64,000 bases of DNA from Rhodobacter sp. Har01 (GCF_020564565.1 NZ_JAJCTD010000009.1:16615-80614); one strand, 5' to 3'. Counted from the first letter of the stretch, positions 25,056 to 34,416 are shown. A program made the numbers and translations. Notes: generated from the letters alone by a model not told the origin.

Positions 25056-25430
25056 TTACTCGGATTTCGCTTTGTAGGTGCTGTTCTCTGCGATCCGGGC
25101 CGATTTGCCACGGCGGGCGCGCAGGTAGTACAGCTTCGCCCGGCGGACCTTGCCGCGGCGGACGACCTCGATGGTGTCGATGTTGGTCGAGTAGAGCGGG
25201 AAGACGCGCTCGACGCCTTCGCCGAAGGAAATCTTGCGGACGGTGAAGCTGGCGGCCAGCGTGGCGCCGCCCTTGCGGCCGATGCAGACGCCTTCATAGG
25301 CCTGCACACGGCTGCGGTTGCCTTCCTTGACCTTGTAGCCGACGCGGACGGTGTCGCCGGCCTTGAAGTCGGGGATGGCCTTGCCGAGGGCGGCGATCTG
25401 CTCCGCCTCGATCTGCGCGATGAGATTCAT
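25056..25430 (-). CDS. rplS: 50S ribosomal protein L19
   Basis: A 124-residue L19 with the standard core (FKAGDTVRVGYKVKEG, RVQAYEGVCI, VERVFPLYSTNID) and basic tail. It sits at the 30S-50S interface. It follows trmD as in most bacteria, though here across a 323-base gap holding a repeat. Confidence 0.96.
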   Translation of the reverse strand: MNLIAQIEAEQIAALGKAIPDFKAGDTVRVGYKVKEGNRSRVQAYEGVCIGRKGGATLAASFTVRKISFGEGVERVFPLYSTNIDTIEVVRRGKVRRAKLYYLRARRGKSARIAENSTYKAKSE

Positions 25431-25753
25431 GCGCTGTCTCTCCATTTGCCTGCGGTGGACCCGCAGAGGTGATGCCGCGCCAGAGCTCTTGGTCTTCGTC
25501 CGGGTCCCCCGCCGCGGTTGCGGCAAAGCCCGCCAGAGATGGCGCCTGCGTGTCTGTCGGCCCCCCTTGCGGTCTGCCGGGCGAAGCGGCCCGGCCTGCA
25601 ACAGGGAATCGCGTCCCAGGGGCATTGCTGCCCCGGACCGTGGGCGTATAGGCGCAAGGCGCGGGGCGGTCAAGCGCGACGGCGGCGCCAGGCGCCGATT
25701 TCCGAAGTCGGAAATCGTGCACGGAATTCGACTTCGAATTCCGGTTCACGGCG
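25431..25753. other. 323-base gap between trmD and rplS
   Basis: No credible gene is seen; the open frames here have no ribosome site or family resemblance. It holds a twin-hairpin repeat close to the trmD stop (25696-25743) and about 265 bases of GC-rich sequence before rplS. This may be the rplS leader with its own promoter or a target for ribosomal-protein feedback. Confidence 0.5.
25696..25743. repeat. Twin-hairpin intergenic repeat, copy 2
   Basis: CGATTTCCGA-AG-TCGGAAATCG (25696-25717) and GGAATTCGA-CT-TCGAATTCC (25723-25742), joined by TGCAC. It is almost the exact reverse complement of copy 1 and begins 10 bases past the trmD stop. Confidence 0.75.
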
Positions 25754-26560
25754 TCAGCCCTTGCGCAAACGTTCCCACAGGTCGGGCCGGCGCGCGGCGG
25801 TCAGCGCTTCGGCCTGAGCGCGGCGCCATTTCGCCACTTCGGCGTGGTTGCCGCCGGTCAGCACGGGCGGGATCTCGCGGCCTTCCCAGACCTGCGGGCG
25901 GGTGTAGTGCGGGTGCTCCAGCAAGCCGTGCGAGAAGCTCTCCTCCTCGGTCGAGGCGGCGTTGCCCAGCACGCCGGGCAGCAGCCGCACGGTGGCATCC
26001 AGCATGGCCTGCGCGGCGATCTCGCCGCCGGTCAGGACGAAATCGCCCAAGGAGACCTCTTCGATCTGCCAATGGTCCAGCACGCGCTGGTCAACCCCTT
26101 CGAACCGGCCGCAAAGCAGGGTGATGCCGGTGCCGGCGGCCCAGCGCCGCGCGGTGGCCTGGTCGAAGCGCGGTCCGCGGGGCGAGACATAGACCAGCGG
26201 CCATCGGGCACGGTCGGGCGCGGCGTCCTGCATCGCGGCCCTCAGCGCCGCATCCACCACGTCGGCGCGCAGGACCATGCCGGCGCCGCCGCCGGCGGGG
26301 GTGTCATCCACCGTGCGGTGGCGACCCTCGCCGAACTGGCGCAACGCGGTGGTGTCCAGCCGCCAAAGGCCAAGGTCCAGCGCCCGCCCGGTGAGCGACA
26401 GTCCGAGTGTGCCGGGAAAGGCCTCTGGGAACAGGGTCACCACGCGGGCCTGGAAGGCGCCCACCACCCGCCGCGGCTCCTCCATCAGGTCGCGCGGGGT
26501 CAGGCTGGCCTTGATCGACAGGCGGCCGTGGCTTTTCGGGGTCTCGGGCGGGTTCGACAT
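25754..26560 (-). CDS. trmD: tRNA (guanine-N1)-methyltransferase
   Basis: A 268-residue SPOUT methyltransferase forming m1G37. Key segments are VVTLFPEAFPGTLG, DDTPAGGGAGMVLRADV, the knot region LLCGRFEGVDQRVL and SLGDFVLTGGE. The N terminus carries about 38 extra residues before the usual start; the ATG at 26560 is the first good one. Part of the rpsP-rimM-trmD-rplS block. Confidence 0.95.
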   Translation of the reverse strand: MSNPPETPKSHGRLSIKASLTPRDLMEEPRRVVGAFQARVVTLFPEAFPGTLGLSLTGRALDLGLWRLDTTALRQFGEGRHRTVDDTPAGGGAGMVLRADVVDAALRAAMQDAAPDRARWPLVYVSPRGPRFDQATARRWAAGTGITLLCGRFEGVDQRVLDHWQIEEVSLGDFVLTGGEIAAQAMLDATVRLLPGVLGNAASTEEESFSHGLLEHPHYTRPQVWEGREIPPVLTGGNHAEVAKWRRAQAEALTAARRPDLWERLRKG

Positions 26561-26692
26561 GTTGCCCGGATTAGCCGCAAAGGCGAAGGGACACAATTGT
26601 CCTGCGGGCGTCCCGTCGGACGGCTGGGCACTCGGGGTAGCCTGAGGGCAGACGGTCTCCGCGCGGAGATCGTGACCGGAATTCGCGCAGAC

Positions 26693-26713
26693 TCCGGTCT
26701 TTCGCGGACCGGA
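26693..26713 (-). terminator. Hairpin after the membrane protein gene
   Basis: TCCGGTC and GACCGGA arms around seven bases, 11 bases after the stop at 26725 on the minus strand. There is no T run, so this may stabilize RNA rather than terminate. A second palindrome TCTCCGCGCGGAGA is at 26656-26669. Confidence 0.35.
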
Positions 26714-26724
26714 TCGGCCGGTAG

Positions 26725-27591
26725 TCAGGCCGCTTGTGCTGGCTTGGAGGCTGCACCGCCGGTCCGCAGCAGATTGGCAAGGACTGTCAGTTCCTGCGCC
26801 ATGGCCGGTTCCAGCCCGCTGTTGGCCAGTGCCGTCAGGGTCGCGGCGTCCGGGAACTGGTCGCAGCGATCCGGCATCGCCCTTGCCAGTGCCACCGCCC
26901 GCGGCACAAGCAGGCGCAGCAGACGCAGGTCCTGCCCGGTTGCGGCAAAGGCGGCACGCAGGGCGCCGGGTGCGCTTGCGGCGGCCATGATCGCCGGATC
27001 GGTCGCCAGCACCACCACCGCCTCGCGCAGCGCGGCATGGCGCTCGGGCGGGGCTTCGGTCAGCGCGGCGGCCAGCGATTGCGCGATGGCCGGGCCGACG
27101 CCGGTCTCGAACGCCTGATGCACCTGCAGCAGCGCGGCTTCGGGCGGCGCCGCATCGGCCAGCGACAGCAACCCGGCCACGGTCGCGGCCGGGTCCGCCG
27201 CCTTGGCCTGCGGCGGCGTGGGCAGATTGGCGGCGTGGATCATGTCGTCGATGGTCACGCCTTCGGCAATCGCCTGGTCGGGGTTCCAGCCAAGGCGCAT
27301 CAGCGGCAAGGCCAGGAACGACAGCGCCACCGTCAACAGCGGATCCAGCAAGGGCAGGGTGCCCATCACACCGCCGATGCCGCGGCCGATGGCGAACAGC
27401 GCCGCGACCAGCACCAGCTGGCTGAGCACCTGGGCAAGGACGGCCGCGACCGCACTTGCCGACAGCCACTCCGACGCCGATTGCGGCCATTGGTGCGGCC
27501 GCAGCAGGATCAGCCAGAGCACGAAGATCGAGACGAAGGGCGGCAGCATGGCCCAGCCAAAGCCGGAGAGGCCGGCGAGAAGCGGCCCCAT
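26725..27591 (-). CDS. Hypothetical membrane protein between rimM and trmD
   Basis: A 288-residue protein. The first ~120 residues hold two to four hydrophobic segments (about 3-30, 45-75 and 80-95). The rest is a soluble Ala/Leu-rich helical domain that looks like repeated antiparallel helices (ALREAVVVLATDPAIMAAA and similar). No family recognized. The ATG at 27591 is preferred to a GTG four codons earlier. It interrupts the usual rimM-trmD adjacency. Confidence 0.6.
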   Translation of the reverse strand: MGPLLAGLSGFGWAMLPPFVSIFVLWLILLRPHQWPQSASEWLSASAVAAVLAQVLSQLVLVAALFAIGRGIGGVMGTLPLLDPLLTVALSFLALPLMRLGWNPDQAIAEGVTIDDMIHAANLPTPPQAKAADPAATVAGLLSLADAAPPEAALLQVHQAFETGVGPAIAQSLAAALTEAPPERHAALREAVVVLATDPAIMAAASAPGALRAAFAATGQDLRLLRLLVPRAVALARAMPDRCDQFPDAATLTALANSGLEPAMAQELTVLANLLRTGGAASKPAQAA

Positions 27592-27825
27592 GTAGAGCAC
27601 CACCGTGACGGCCCGAAGGAAGCGAACGCGGAAACGAAGAATGGCCCTGCCCTCCGATAACGGCCGAGGCCTCCGGCGGGGCGGATCGGCGCGAAAGACT
27701 GCGCAGATCGCCGGTCGGATACGGCTTCGGCACCGTTGACGGGTGCAATCTGGACGAGCGACGTGGCGAAAGATGGGCGGTTTTGCGGCCCTTCGCGTGC
27801 AGGCCGGCAGAACGGCGGCGGCGGG

Positions 27826-28335
27826 CTAGCCGTCCAGACCCTCGGGCAGGTCGGCGACCACGCGGCCGGATGCCAGGTCCACGGTCGGCACATTGGCCCT
27901 GGTGAAGGGCAGAAGCAGGGTCTGGGCGGCGCCGGGGCGGCGGATTTCCAGGATGTCGCCGGCACCATGGTTCAGCACGGCGACGACCGAGCCGATCACC
28001 GCGCCGCCCGGATCGCGGGCTTCCAGGCCGATCAGGTCGGCGTGGTAGAATTCGTCGTCGGGCAAGGTCGGCAGGCGACTGCGCTCGGCGTAAAGCTCGG
28101 TGCCCTTCAGGGCGTCGGCCTCTTCCTTGGTCGAGACCCCCGAGAGGCGCGCGCCCAGGCCCCCCGCCACCGGCCGGGTCAGCTGCAGGGTGAATCTGCG
28201 GCCCCCGTCGGCGGTGGTCAGCGGACCGTAGGCAGCAATATCCGAAGGCTCGGCGCAGAAGCTTTTCAGCCGCACCTCGCCCTGCACGCCGAAGGCGCCG
28301 GCAATCGCGCCGACACAGATGCGGTCGGTCGTCAT
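27826..28335 (-). CDS. rimM: 16S rRNA processing protein RimM
   Basis: A 169-residue two-domain protein: N-terminal RimM barrel (ICVGAIAGAFGVQGEVRLKSF) and C-terminal PRC-barrel (EFYHADLIGLEA, then ILEIRRPG). It helps mature the 30S head with S19. Its start overlaps the stop of the small ORF upstream by four bases. Confidence 0.94.
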   Translation of the reverse strand: MTTDRICVGAIAGAFGVQGEVRLKSFCAEPSDIAAYGPLTTADGGRRFTLQLTRPVAGGLGARLSGVSTKEEADALKGTELYAERSRLPTLPDDEFYHADLIGLEARDPGGAVIGSVVAVLNHGAGDILEIRRPGAAQTLLLPFTRANVPTVDLASGRVVADLPEGLDG

Positions 28336-28538
28336 GGGTTCACCCCCGGCAAAGGTGCCGGAGCCGCGTCCGGGTCCGGGCGCGGCCCCAGGCAGAAGCC
28401 GCGCGCGTCCCACGATCCACCCTCGTCGATGCAGGCATCGGGCTGGCCCGAGGTGCCCAGCCGAACGCCGGCCCAGAACGCCGCCACCAGAAGGGCCAGC
28501 GTGATGGTCCTGCGCACAAGGCCGAGGCCGGGGATCAT
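28332..28538 (-). CDS. Small membrane-anchored protein between rpsP and rimM
   Basis: A 68-residue ORF with one N-terminal transmembrane segment (about 8-25) and a short extracytoplasmic tail with two cysteines (CIDEGGSWDARGFC), suggesting a disulfide. It overlaps rimM by four bases and follows rpsP by 16, so it is co-translated with ribosome genes. Function unknown. Confidence 0.6.
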   Translation of the reverse strand: MIPGLGLVRRTITLALLVAAFWAGVRLGTSGQPDACIDEGGSWDARGFCLGPRPDPDAAPAPLPGVNP

Positions 28539-28554
28539 GGGACGGCGCGCAGGG

Positions 28555-28908
28555 TCATTCGGCGGCCGGTTCGGCGGCGCGAGCTGCCTTCTTGGCGGCG
28601 CGCTCGGCCATCTGCTTGCCGGGAACGGCGGCCTTGGGGTTCGACCGGGCGGTCTTGGGCCGGGCGCCGGCGGCTTCCAGGAAGCGGGCGACGCGGTCGG
28701 TCGGCTGGGCGCCTTGGCTCAGCCAGTGGTTCACCCGGTCCATGTCCATGACGATGCGCTTTTCATCGTCCTTGGCCAAGAGCGGGTTGTAGGTGCCCAG
28801 CTTTTCCAGGAAGCGGCCGTCGCGCGGCATGCGGCTGTCGGTGGCGACGATGGAATAGAACGGGCGCTTCTTGGAACCGCCGCGCGCCAGACGGATTTTC
28901 ATAGCCAT
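28555..28908 (-). CDS. rpsP: 30S ribosomal protein S16
   Basis: A 117-residue S16: MKIRLARGGSKKRPFYSIV, then DGRFLEKLGTYNPL, with an Ala/Lys-rich tail longer than in E. coli, as usual in alphaproteobacteria. An alternative ATG lies two codons downstream. Confidence 0.96.
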   Translation of the reverse strand: MAMKIRLARGGSKKRPFYSIVATDSRMPRDGRFLEKLGTYNPLLAKDDEKRIVMDMDRVNHWLSQGAQPTDRVARFLEAAGARPKTARSNPKAAVPGKQMAERAAKKAARAAEPAAE

Positions 28909-28954
28909 GTGGTGTCTCCTTTGGATGGCTTGGAAGGACGGGGAGGCCCCTGAC

Positions 28955-29251
28955 CTATTTCTGCAGTTTCTCGTGGTGCCTGATCACTTCGCTGATGATG
29001 AAGTTCAGGAATTTCCTTGCGAATTCCGGGTCGAGGTTGGCCTCGCGGGCCAGCGTCTCAAGCCGGTCGATCTGCCGCGCCTCGCGGGCAGGATCGCTGG
29101 GCGGCAGGCCGTGTTCGGCCTTCAGCCGGCCGACCGACTGGGTGTGCTTGAAGCGTTCGGCCAAGGTGAAGACCAGGATCGCGTCCAGCCGGTCGATCGA
29201 TTCGCGGTGGTCCTTCAGCAGCGTTGCGGCCATCGTTGCGGCGTCGGTCAT
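28955..29251 (-). CDS. Chorismate mutase, AroQ type
   Basis: A 98-residue all-helical single-domain mutase converting chorismate to prephenate for Phe/Tyr synthesis. The pattern R-x2-I-D-x-L-D in helix 1 (RESIDRLDAI), then RLKAEHGL and the C-terminal helix, fits AroQ enzymes. Its start overlaps the upstream GNAT gene by four bases. It sits between ffh and rpsP, an arrangement seen in alphaproteobacteria. Confidence 0.9.
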   Translation of the reverse strand: MTDAATMAATLLKDHRESIDRLDAILVFTLAERFKHTQSVGRLKAEHGLPPSDPAREARQIDRLETLAREANLDPEFARKFLNFIISEVIRHHEKLQK

Positions 29252-29841
29252 GTGGTCTCCGCGGGCAGGGGGGCGTGGCGCCAGATTTCGGCCCAGGCGT
29301 CCGAGCCGGGGTCGGAGATCGTGCCGGCCGGCCGTGCGCCCAGCCGTTCCGCGACGCGGCGGGAGCGCACATTCGTCGGGTCGATGTAGCTGACCAGTTC
29401 GGGAAGGCCGCTCGCGCTCAGCGCATGGGCGCGGGCGGCGGCGGCGGCCTCGGTCGCAAGGCCGCGGCCGCGGGCCTCGGGCAGGAACAGCCAGCCCAGT
29501 TCGGGCGCCTGGTCGCCGGGTTCAAAGCCGATCAGCACGAAGCCCAGCACGCGGTCTGCATGGTCGGTCACGGTCCAGAGACCATGGCCGCGCAGCAGCC
29601 ACAGGCCCACGGTCGCGGCGAATTCGGTGAAGGCGCCATCTTCGTCATGCGGGCCGCCAAGGTGCCCCTCGGTATCCGGCACCATGATCGCGATCCAGGC
29701 GGCGGCGTCGGACAGCCGCGGCGCGCGCAGCACCGTGCGCGACGTTTCGATCCGCGGCAGGTGGGCCGCCAGCGCGGCCGCGAAATCGGCGGCGGGACCC
29801 GGGATCGTGGCCAGGTGCGGCGGCGGCGGGCAGTGCATCAT
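29248..29841 (-). CDS. GNAT-family N-acetyltransferase (third of three)
   Basis: A 197-residue RimJ/RimL-like acetyltransferase with the acetyl-CoA loop in the LPEARGRGLATEAAAAA segment and a preceding PELGWLF strand. Overlaps its neighbours by four bases each side. Substrate unknown; protein N-termini or small amines are possible. Confidence 0.82.
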   Translation of the reverse strand: MMHCPPPPHLATIPGPAADFAAALAAHLPRIETSRTVLRAPRLSDAAAWIAIMVPDTEGHLGGPHDEDGAFTEFAATVGLWLLRGHGLWTVTDHADRVLGFVLIGFEPGDQAPELGWLFLPEARGRGLATEAAAAARAHALSASGLPELVSYIDPTNVRSRRVAERLGARPAGTISDPGSDAWAEIWRHAPLPAETT

Positions 29842-30371
29842 GCCAAAGCCTCGGCCGGGCCGGGGTGGCGGAAGATCCGGCTGCTGCCGAACAGGTCATG
29901 CTCGAAGTCGCCATCGCGCCGGCAACCCAGCCGCCGGGCCAGCGCCTCGGACCTGTCGTTGCCCTCGACGATCAGCGAGATCGCGGTGCTCCAGCCCAGC
30001 ACCTGATAGGCGAAGCGCCGGGCGGCACGGGCGGCCTCATAGGCGAAGCCCTTGCCTTCCGCCCGCGCGTCCCAGATCGACCAGCCGATCTCGGGTTCGG
30101 GCCAGCCCTCGGGATACCAGGGCCCGGCCATGCCCAGCGCGGCGTCGGTCGCCTTGTCGGCCACCACGAACATCGAATAGCCGCGATGCACCCAATGCCC
30201 GGTCATGTGGCAAAAGCCGCGCCACGACAGGCTGCGCCCGACCGGCCCGCCGACAAAGCGCGACCGGTCCGACAGCATGAATTCGGCAAAGACCTCATAG
30301 TCCGACGGCATCGGCGCGCGCAGGCGCAGCCGCTCGGTCTCGATCTCGGGGATGCCGAACAGCCGGATCAT
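29838..30371 (-). CDS. GNAT-family N-acetyltransferase (second of three)
   Basis: A 177-residue RimJ/RimL-like acetyltransferase (TERLRLRAPMPSDYEVFAEF, then EIGWSIWDARAEGKGFAYEAA with the acetyl-CoA loop). It shares four-base overlaps with both neighbours, so all three GNAT proteins are co-translated. Substrate unknown. Confidence 0.85.
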   Translation of the reverse strand: MIRLFGIPEIETERLRLRAPMPSDYEVFAEFMLSDRSRFVGGPVGRSLSWRGFCHMTGHWVHRGYSMFVVADKATDAALGMAGPWYPEGWPEPEIGWSIWDARAEGKGFAYEAARAARRFAYQVLGWSTAISLIVEGNDRSEALARRLGCRRDGDFEHDLFGSSRIFRHPGPAEALA

Positions 30372-30883
30372 GCAGCCCTGCCCCGCAGATCGTGGCGGAT
30401 CACCACATCGCCCGGATCGACGCCCGGCAGCGACGGGTCGATCACCCCGCCCAGCCGCAGGCCCAGCGTGATCGAGCGGCTGTTGGCCGGGTCGATGATG
30501 CTGGTGATCCAGGGCCAGTCGAAGCTGGCGCGCAGCCAGTCCAGGACAGCGCGCGTCGCTTCATGGGCCACGCCGGTGCCTTCCGCCGCCGGAACCACGA
30601 ACCAGCCAAGTTCCGGCCCCGGATAGTCGGCGCCCTGATAGACCCCGACTTCGCCCAGATAGCCCCCAGTGTCGCGGTTTTCGACGCCGAACGGCCCGTA
30701 GCCGCGCAGCAGCCAAAGCGCCACGTCCGAAGCCCAGACGCGCCAGGCGGCGGCGCGCGAGCGCGGCCCGCCCTCATGCACCGAACGGCTTGAGGCGTGG
30801 AAATCCGCGTGCGGCCCGAAATCGGCCAGCACGGGCATCCGCAGCCGCAGACGCGGGGTCAGAAGGGTGGGCGCGACCGTCAT
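30368..30883 (-). CDS. GNAT-family N-acetyltransferase (first of three)
   Basis: A 171-residue acetyltransferase (LLTPRLRLRMPVLADF, then PELGWFVVPAAEGTGVAHEAT). The acetyl-CoA loop is diverged (EGTGVA rather than RGKGLG). Its start overlaps the ffh stop by four bases. With the next two genes it probably arose by tandem duplication. Confidence 0.83.
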   Translation of the reverse strand: MTVAPTLLTPRLRLRMPVLADFGPHADFHASSRSVHEGGPRSRAAAWRVWASDVALWLLRGYGPFGVENRDTGGYLGEVGVYQGADYPGPELGWFVVPAAEGTGVAHEATRAVLDWLRASFDWPWITSIIDPANSRSITLGLRLGGVIDPSLPGVDPGDVVIRHDLRGRAA

Positions 30884-32391
30884 TTCTTCTTCATCAGTCC
30901 CGACAGGCCCGCCGGAAGGGTGATGCCGCGGGGCATGCCGGGGATCGCGGCGCCGGGGCCACCCCGGCCGCCCATGCCTTCGCGCATGCCCTTGGCCATG
31001 TCGGCCAGTTCCGCCGGCGACATCTTGGACGGGTCCGGCAGGCCGCCGCCCTTGCCCATCATCTGCTTGATCATCTGCTTCAGACCGCCGCCCTTGCCCA
31101 TCTTCTTCATCACCTCGGCCATCTGCTTGTGCTGCTTGAGCAGCCGGTTCAGGTCGGCCACGTCCAGCCCCGCACCGGCAGCGATGCGCTTCTTGCGGCT
31201 GGCGGCCAGAAGGTCGGGGTTGGCGCGTTCCTTCTTGGTCATCGAGTTGATCAGCGCGATCTGGCGTTTCAGCATCCGGTCGTCGATGCCCGCCTCGGCG
31301 GCGGCAGCCTGATGCTTGGCCATGCCGGGCATCAGGCCCATCAGGCCCTTCATGCCGCCCATCTTGATCATCTGCTCCATCTGGGCCTTGAGGTCGTTCA
31401 TGTTGAACAGACCCTTGGAAAAGCGCCTCGCCATGCGCTCGGCCTGCTCGACCTCGAAGGTTTCCTGGGCCTTTTCCACCAGGGCGACGATGTCACCCAT
31501 GCCCAGGATGCGCCCCGCCACGCGCTCGGCTTCGAACACCTCGATGGCATCCATCTTCTCGCCCAGGCCGACAAAGCGGATCGGCTTGCCGGTGACGGCG
31601 CGCATCGACAGCGCCGCACCGCCGCGGCCGTCGCCGTCCATCCGGGTCAGGACGACGCCCGAGATGCCGACCTTGCCGTCGAACTCGGTGGCGACGTTGA
31701 CGGCGTCCTGGCCCGTCAGGCCGTCAACCACCAGCAGGGTTTCGCGCGGCTGCGCGATGTCGCGGACCGACTGGACCTCGTCCATCAGCACTTCGTCGAT
31801 GTGCAGACGGCCGGCGGTATCCAGGAAGATCACGTCATAGCCGCCAAGGCTGCCTTGCGTCCTGGCGCGTCTGGCGATCTGGACGGCGCTTTCGCCCTTG
31901 ACGATGGGCAGGGTGTCGACGCCGATCTGGCTGCCCAGGATCTGCAACTGCTCCATCGCGGCGGGGCGGTTGGTGTCGAGGCTGGCCATCAGCACGCGCT
32001 TGCCGGCCTTGTCCTTCATGCGCTTGGCCAGCTTGGCCGTGGTGGTGGTCTTGCCGCTGCCCTGCAGGCCGACCATCAGGATGGTGGCGGGCGGGTTGTC
32101 GATCTTGAGCGCATCGGCCGGGCCGTCGCCGGCCAGCACGCGGATCAACTCGTCATGGACGATCTTGACGACCATCTGGCCGGGGGTGATCGACTTGGTC
32201 ACCGCGCTGCCGGTGGCCTTTTCCTGCACCCGCTTGATGAAGTCGCGCGCGACCGGCAGGGAAACGTCGGCCTCCAAGAGCGCCACCCGCACCTCGCGCA
32301 GCGCGGTGACGACGTCGGCCTCGCTCAGCGCGCCTTGTTTCGTCAGGCGGTCGAAGACGCCGCCAAGGCGTTCTGACAGGCTTTCGAACAT
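30880..32391 (-). CDS. ffh: Signal recognition particle protein Ffh
   Basis: A 503-residue SRP54: N domain, G domain with GLQGSGKTTTTAKL (P loop), LDTAGR and TRMDGDGRGG, and a Met/Gly/Lys-rich M domain (from about residue 320) binding SRP RNA and signal peptides. The start at 32391 gives the usual MFESLSERL. It heads the long minus-strand block through rpmE. Confidence 0.96.
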   Translation of the reverse strand: MFESLSERLGGVFDRLTKQGALSEADVVTALREVRVALLEADVSLPVARDFIKRVQEKATGSAVTKSITPGQMVVKIVHDELIRVLAGDGPADALKIDNPPATILMVGLQGSGKTTTTAKLAKRMKDKAGKRVLMASLDTNRPAAMEQLQILGSQIGVDTLPIVKGESAVQIARRARTQGSLGGYDVIFLDTAGRLHIDEVLMDEVQSVRDIAQPRETLLVVDGLTGQDAVNVATEFDGKVGISGVVLTRMDGDGRGGAALSMRAVTGKPIRFVGLGEKMDAIEVFEAERVAGRILGMGDIVALVEKAQETFEVEQAERMARRFSKGLFNMNDLKAQMEQMIKMGGMKGLMGLMPGMAKHQAAAAEAGIDDRMLKRQIALINSMTKKERANPDLLAASRKKRIAAGAGLDVADLNRLLKQHKQMAEVMKKMGKGGGLKQMIKQMMGKGGGLPDPSKMSPAELADMAKGMREGMGGRGGPGAAIPGMPRGITLPAGLSGLMKKK

Positions 32392-32653
32392 GGCGCTCTC
32401 CTTTGTCGCGCGGCGATGGCCCGGGGGAATGCCGGAAAGCACCCGTGGGCGCAACCGCGCTGACGGATGGCGATCCCGGGCCATTGCCCAAGGGACCGGA
32501 AGCCTTGGCCTCCGGGGAATTGCGTTGGGCGATACGCCCGCGCGAGGCGCGAGTCAAGCGCGGCCTGACAGGCGTGGCTTGGGGATTCCGCTTGCGAAGC
32601 GGCCGGCGTTCGGGGTTCATGTGCGCAGACGCACAGACACCGTGGAGGTCGCC

Positions 32654-33535
32654 ATGGACAATTGGGACGAAATCCGCACGGCGTTCCAGGTCGCCCGGCT
32701 GGGCACGGTCTCGGGCGCGGCCGAGGTGCTGGGGGTGCACCACGCCACGGTGATCCGCCACATCGACGCGCTGGAGCGTCGGCTGGGCACGCGGCTGTTC
32801 CAGCGCCACGCCCGTGGCTACACCCCGACCGAGGCGGGACGGGACCTGCTGACGGTGGCGCAGACCACCGAAGAGCAGTTCGCCCAGTTGCAGAACCGCA
32901 TCAAGGGCCAGGGCGAGACGGTGCAGGGCGAGCTGGTGGTGACCTCGATCGCCGGGGTGGCCGACCTGCTGGTGCCGGTGCTGACGGAATTCCAGGCGCG
33001 CTGGCCGGCGCTGATCGTGCGGTTCCTGACCGACATGCGGTTGTTCCGGCTGGACTACGGCGAGGCGCATGTGGCGATCCGCGCCGGCGCAGCGCCCGAG
33101 GAACCCGACAACGTGGTGCAGCCACTGGTGCGGCTGAAGACCGGGCTTTACGCCGCGCGCAGCTATGTGGCGACGCATGGCCTGCCCGTGACCGAGGATT
33201 TCACCGGCCACCGCTTCATCGCGCCCGACAACGAGGCCAGCCGCGCGCCGTTCTACCGCTGGCTGCGCGAGCGGGTGGGGGCCGACCAATTGCTCTTTCG
33301 CACCACCGAGCCGGCGGCGCTGGAGGCGGCGCTGCGGCAGGGGGCCGGGATCGGGTTCCTGTCGGCCTATCGGGCCGAGGCGGACGATGGCCTGGTCGAA
33401 GTGCTGCCGCCGCGGCCCGAGTGGGACTCGGCCCTGTGGATCGTGACCCATGTCGATCTGCACCGCACCCGCAAGGTCAGCGCTTTCGTTGCGCACCTGA
33501 AAGAGGCGGCGAAGGCCTGGCGGCTGTGCACCTGA
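32654..33535 (+). CDS. LysR-family transcriptional regulator
   Basis: A 293-residue LysR regulator: N-terminal helix-turn-helix (GTVSGAAEVLGVHHATVIRHIDALE) and periplasmic-binding-like effector domain. Its last bases overlap the start of the following EamA-type transporter gene, its likely target, though that gene is interrupted. Ligand unknown. Confidence 0.88.
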   Translation: MDNWDEIRTAFQVARLGTVSGAAEVLGVHHATVIRHIDALERRLGTRLFQRHARGYTPTEAGRDLLTVAQTTEEQFAQLQNRIKGQGETVQGELVVTSIAGVADLLVPVLTEFQARWPALIVRFLTDMRLFRLDYGEAHVAIRAGAAPEEPDNVVQPLVRLKTGLYAARSYVATHGLPVTEDFTGHRFIAPDNEASRAPFYRWLRERVGADQLLFRTTEPAALEAALRQGAGIGFLSAYRAEADDGLVEVLPPRPEWDSALWIVTHVDLHRTRKVSAFVAHLKEAAKAWRLCT

Positions 33536-34407
33536 GCGAGGCCGCGCGCGGCCACGCCGCGATGCTGGGGTTCTCGGCGCTGGTGGCGGGGTCGTTTTCG
33601 CTGGGCCGGATGGCGGCGCCGCTGGTGGACCCCGTGGCGATCACCGCGGCGCGGTTCGCGCTGGCTTCGGTTCTGGTCGGAGCGGCCGCGCTGATGACCC
33701 GTGGGCTGCCGCGGCAGGCGCTGGCGGCGCCCTGGCGCTATCCGCTGCTGGGCGCGCTGATGGCGGCCTATTTCGTGCTGATGTTCGAGGGGCTGAAGAC
33801 GGCGGGCGCGGTCTCCTCGGCCGCGGTCTTCACCCTGACCCCGGTGATGGCGGCGGGTTTCGGCTGGCTCTTGCTGCGCCAGCGCATGGGCGGGCGGATG
33901 GCGCTGGCGCTGGCGCTGGGCGCCGGCGGCGCGCTGTGGGTGATCTTCCGCGGCGAGGTGGCGGCCCTGTTGCGACTGGAGGTGGGGCGCGGCGAGGCGA
34001 TCTAATTCTGGGGCTGTGCGGCGCATGCGCTCTATGCGCCACTGGTGCGCAAACTGAACCGAGGCGAGGCGGCGATCGTCTTCACCTTCTGGACCATGGT
34101 GGCCGGCACAGCGGTGATGTTGGTCTGGGGCTGGCAGGCGCTGGCCGCAACCGACTGGGCGGCGCTGCCGGCCATTGTCTGGGTGACACTGGCCTATGTC
34201 ACGGTCGCGGCCACGGCGATGACCTTCTTCCTGCTGCAATACGCCGCCCTGCGGCTGCCGGCGGCCAAGGTCATGGCCTACACCTACCTGGTGCCCGCCT
34301 GGGTGATCCTGTGGGAACTGGCCGTGCACGGCGCGGCCCCGCCGGCGCTGGTGCTGCCGGGCGTGGCACTGACATGCCTCGCCCTGGCGCTGTTGCTCAA
34401 GGACTGA
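33526..34407 (+). pseudogene. EamA/DMT-family transporter interrupted by an in-frame stop
   Basis: The frame opens at a GTG (33526) overlapping the LysR gene (or an ATG at 33562) and encodes the first five helices of a ten-helix drug/metabolite transporter. It hits TAA at 34003-34005 and continues in the same frame through the second EamA half to 34407. The total of 293 codons plus the stop is the normal family length. The residues around the stop (GEAI-stop-FWGCAAHALYAPLVR) join smoothly, so a single-base nonsense change is the simplest reading. Sequencing error is possible. Confidence 0.75.
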
Positions 34408-34416
34408 CACGGAACC

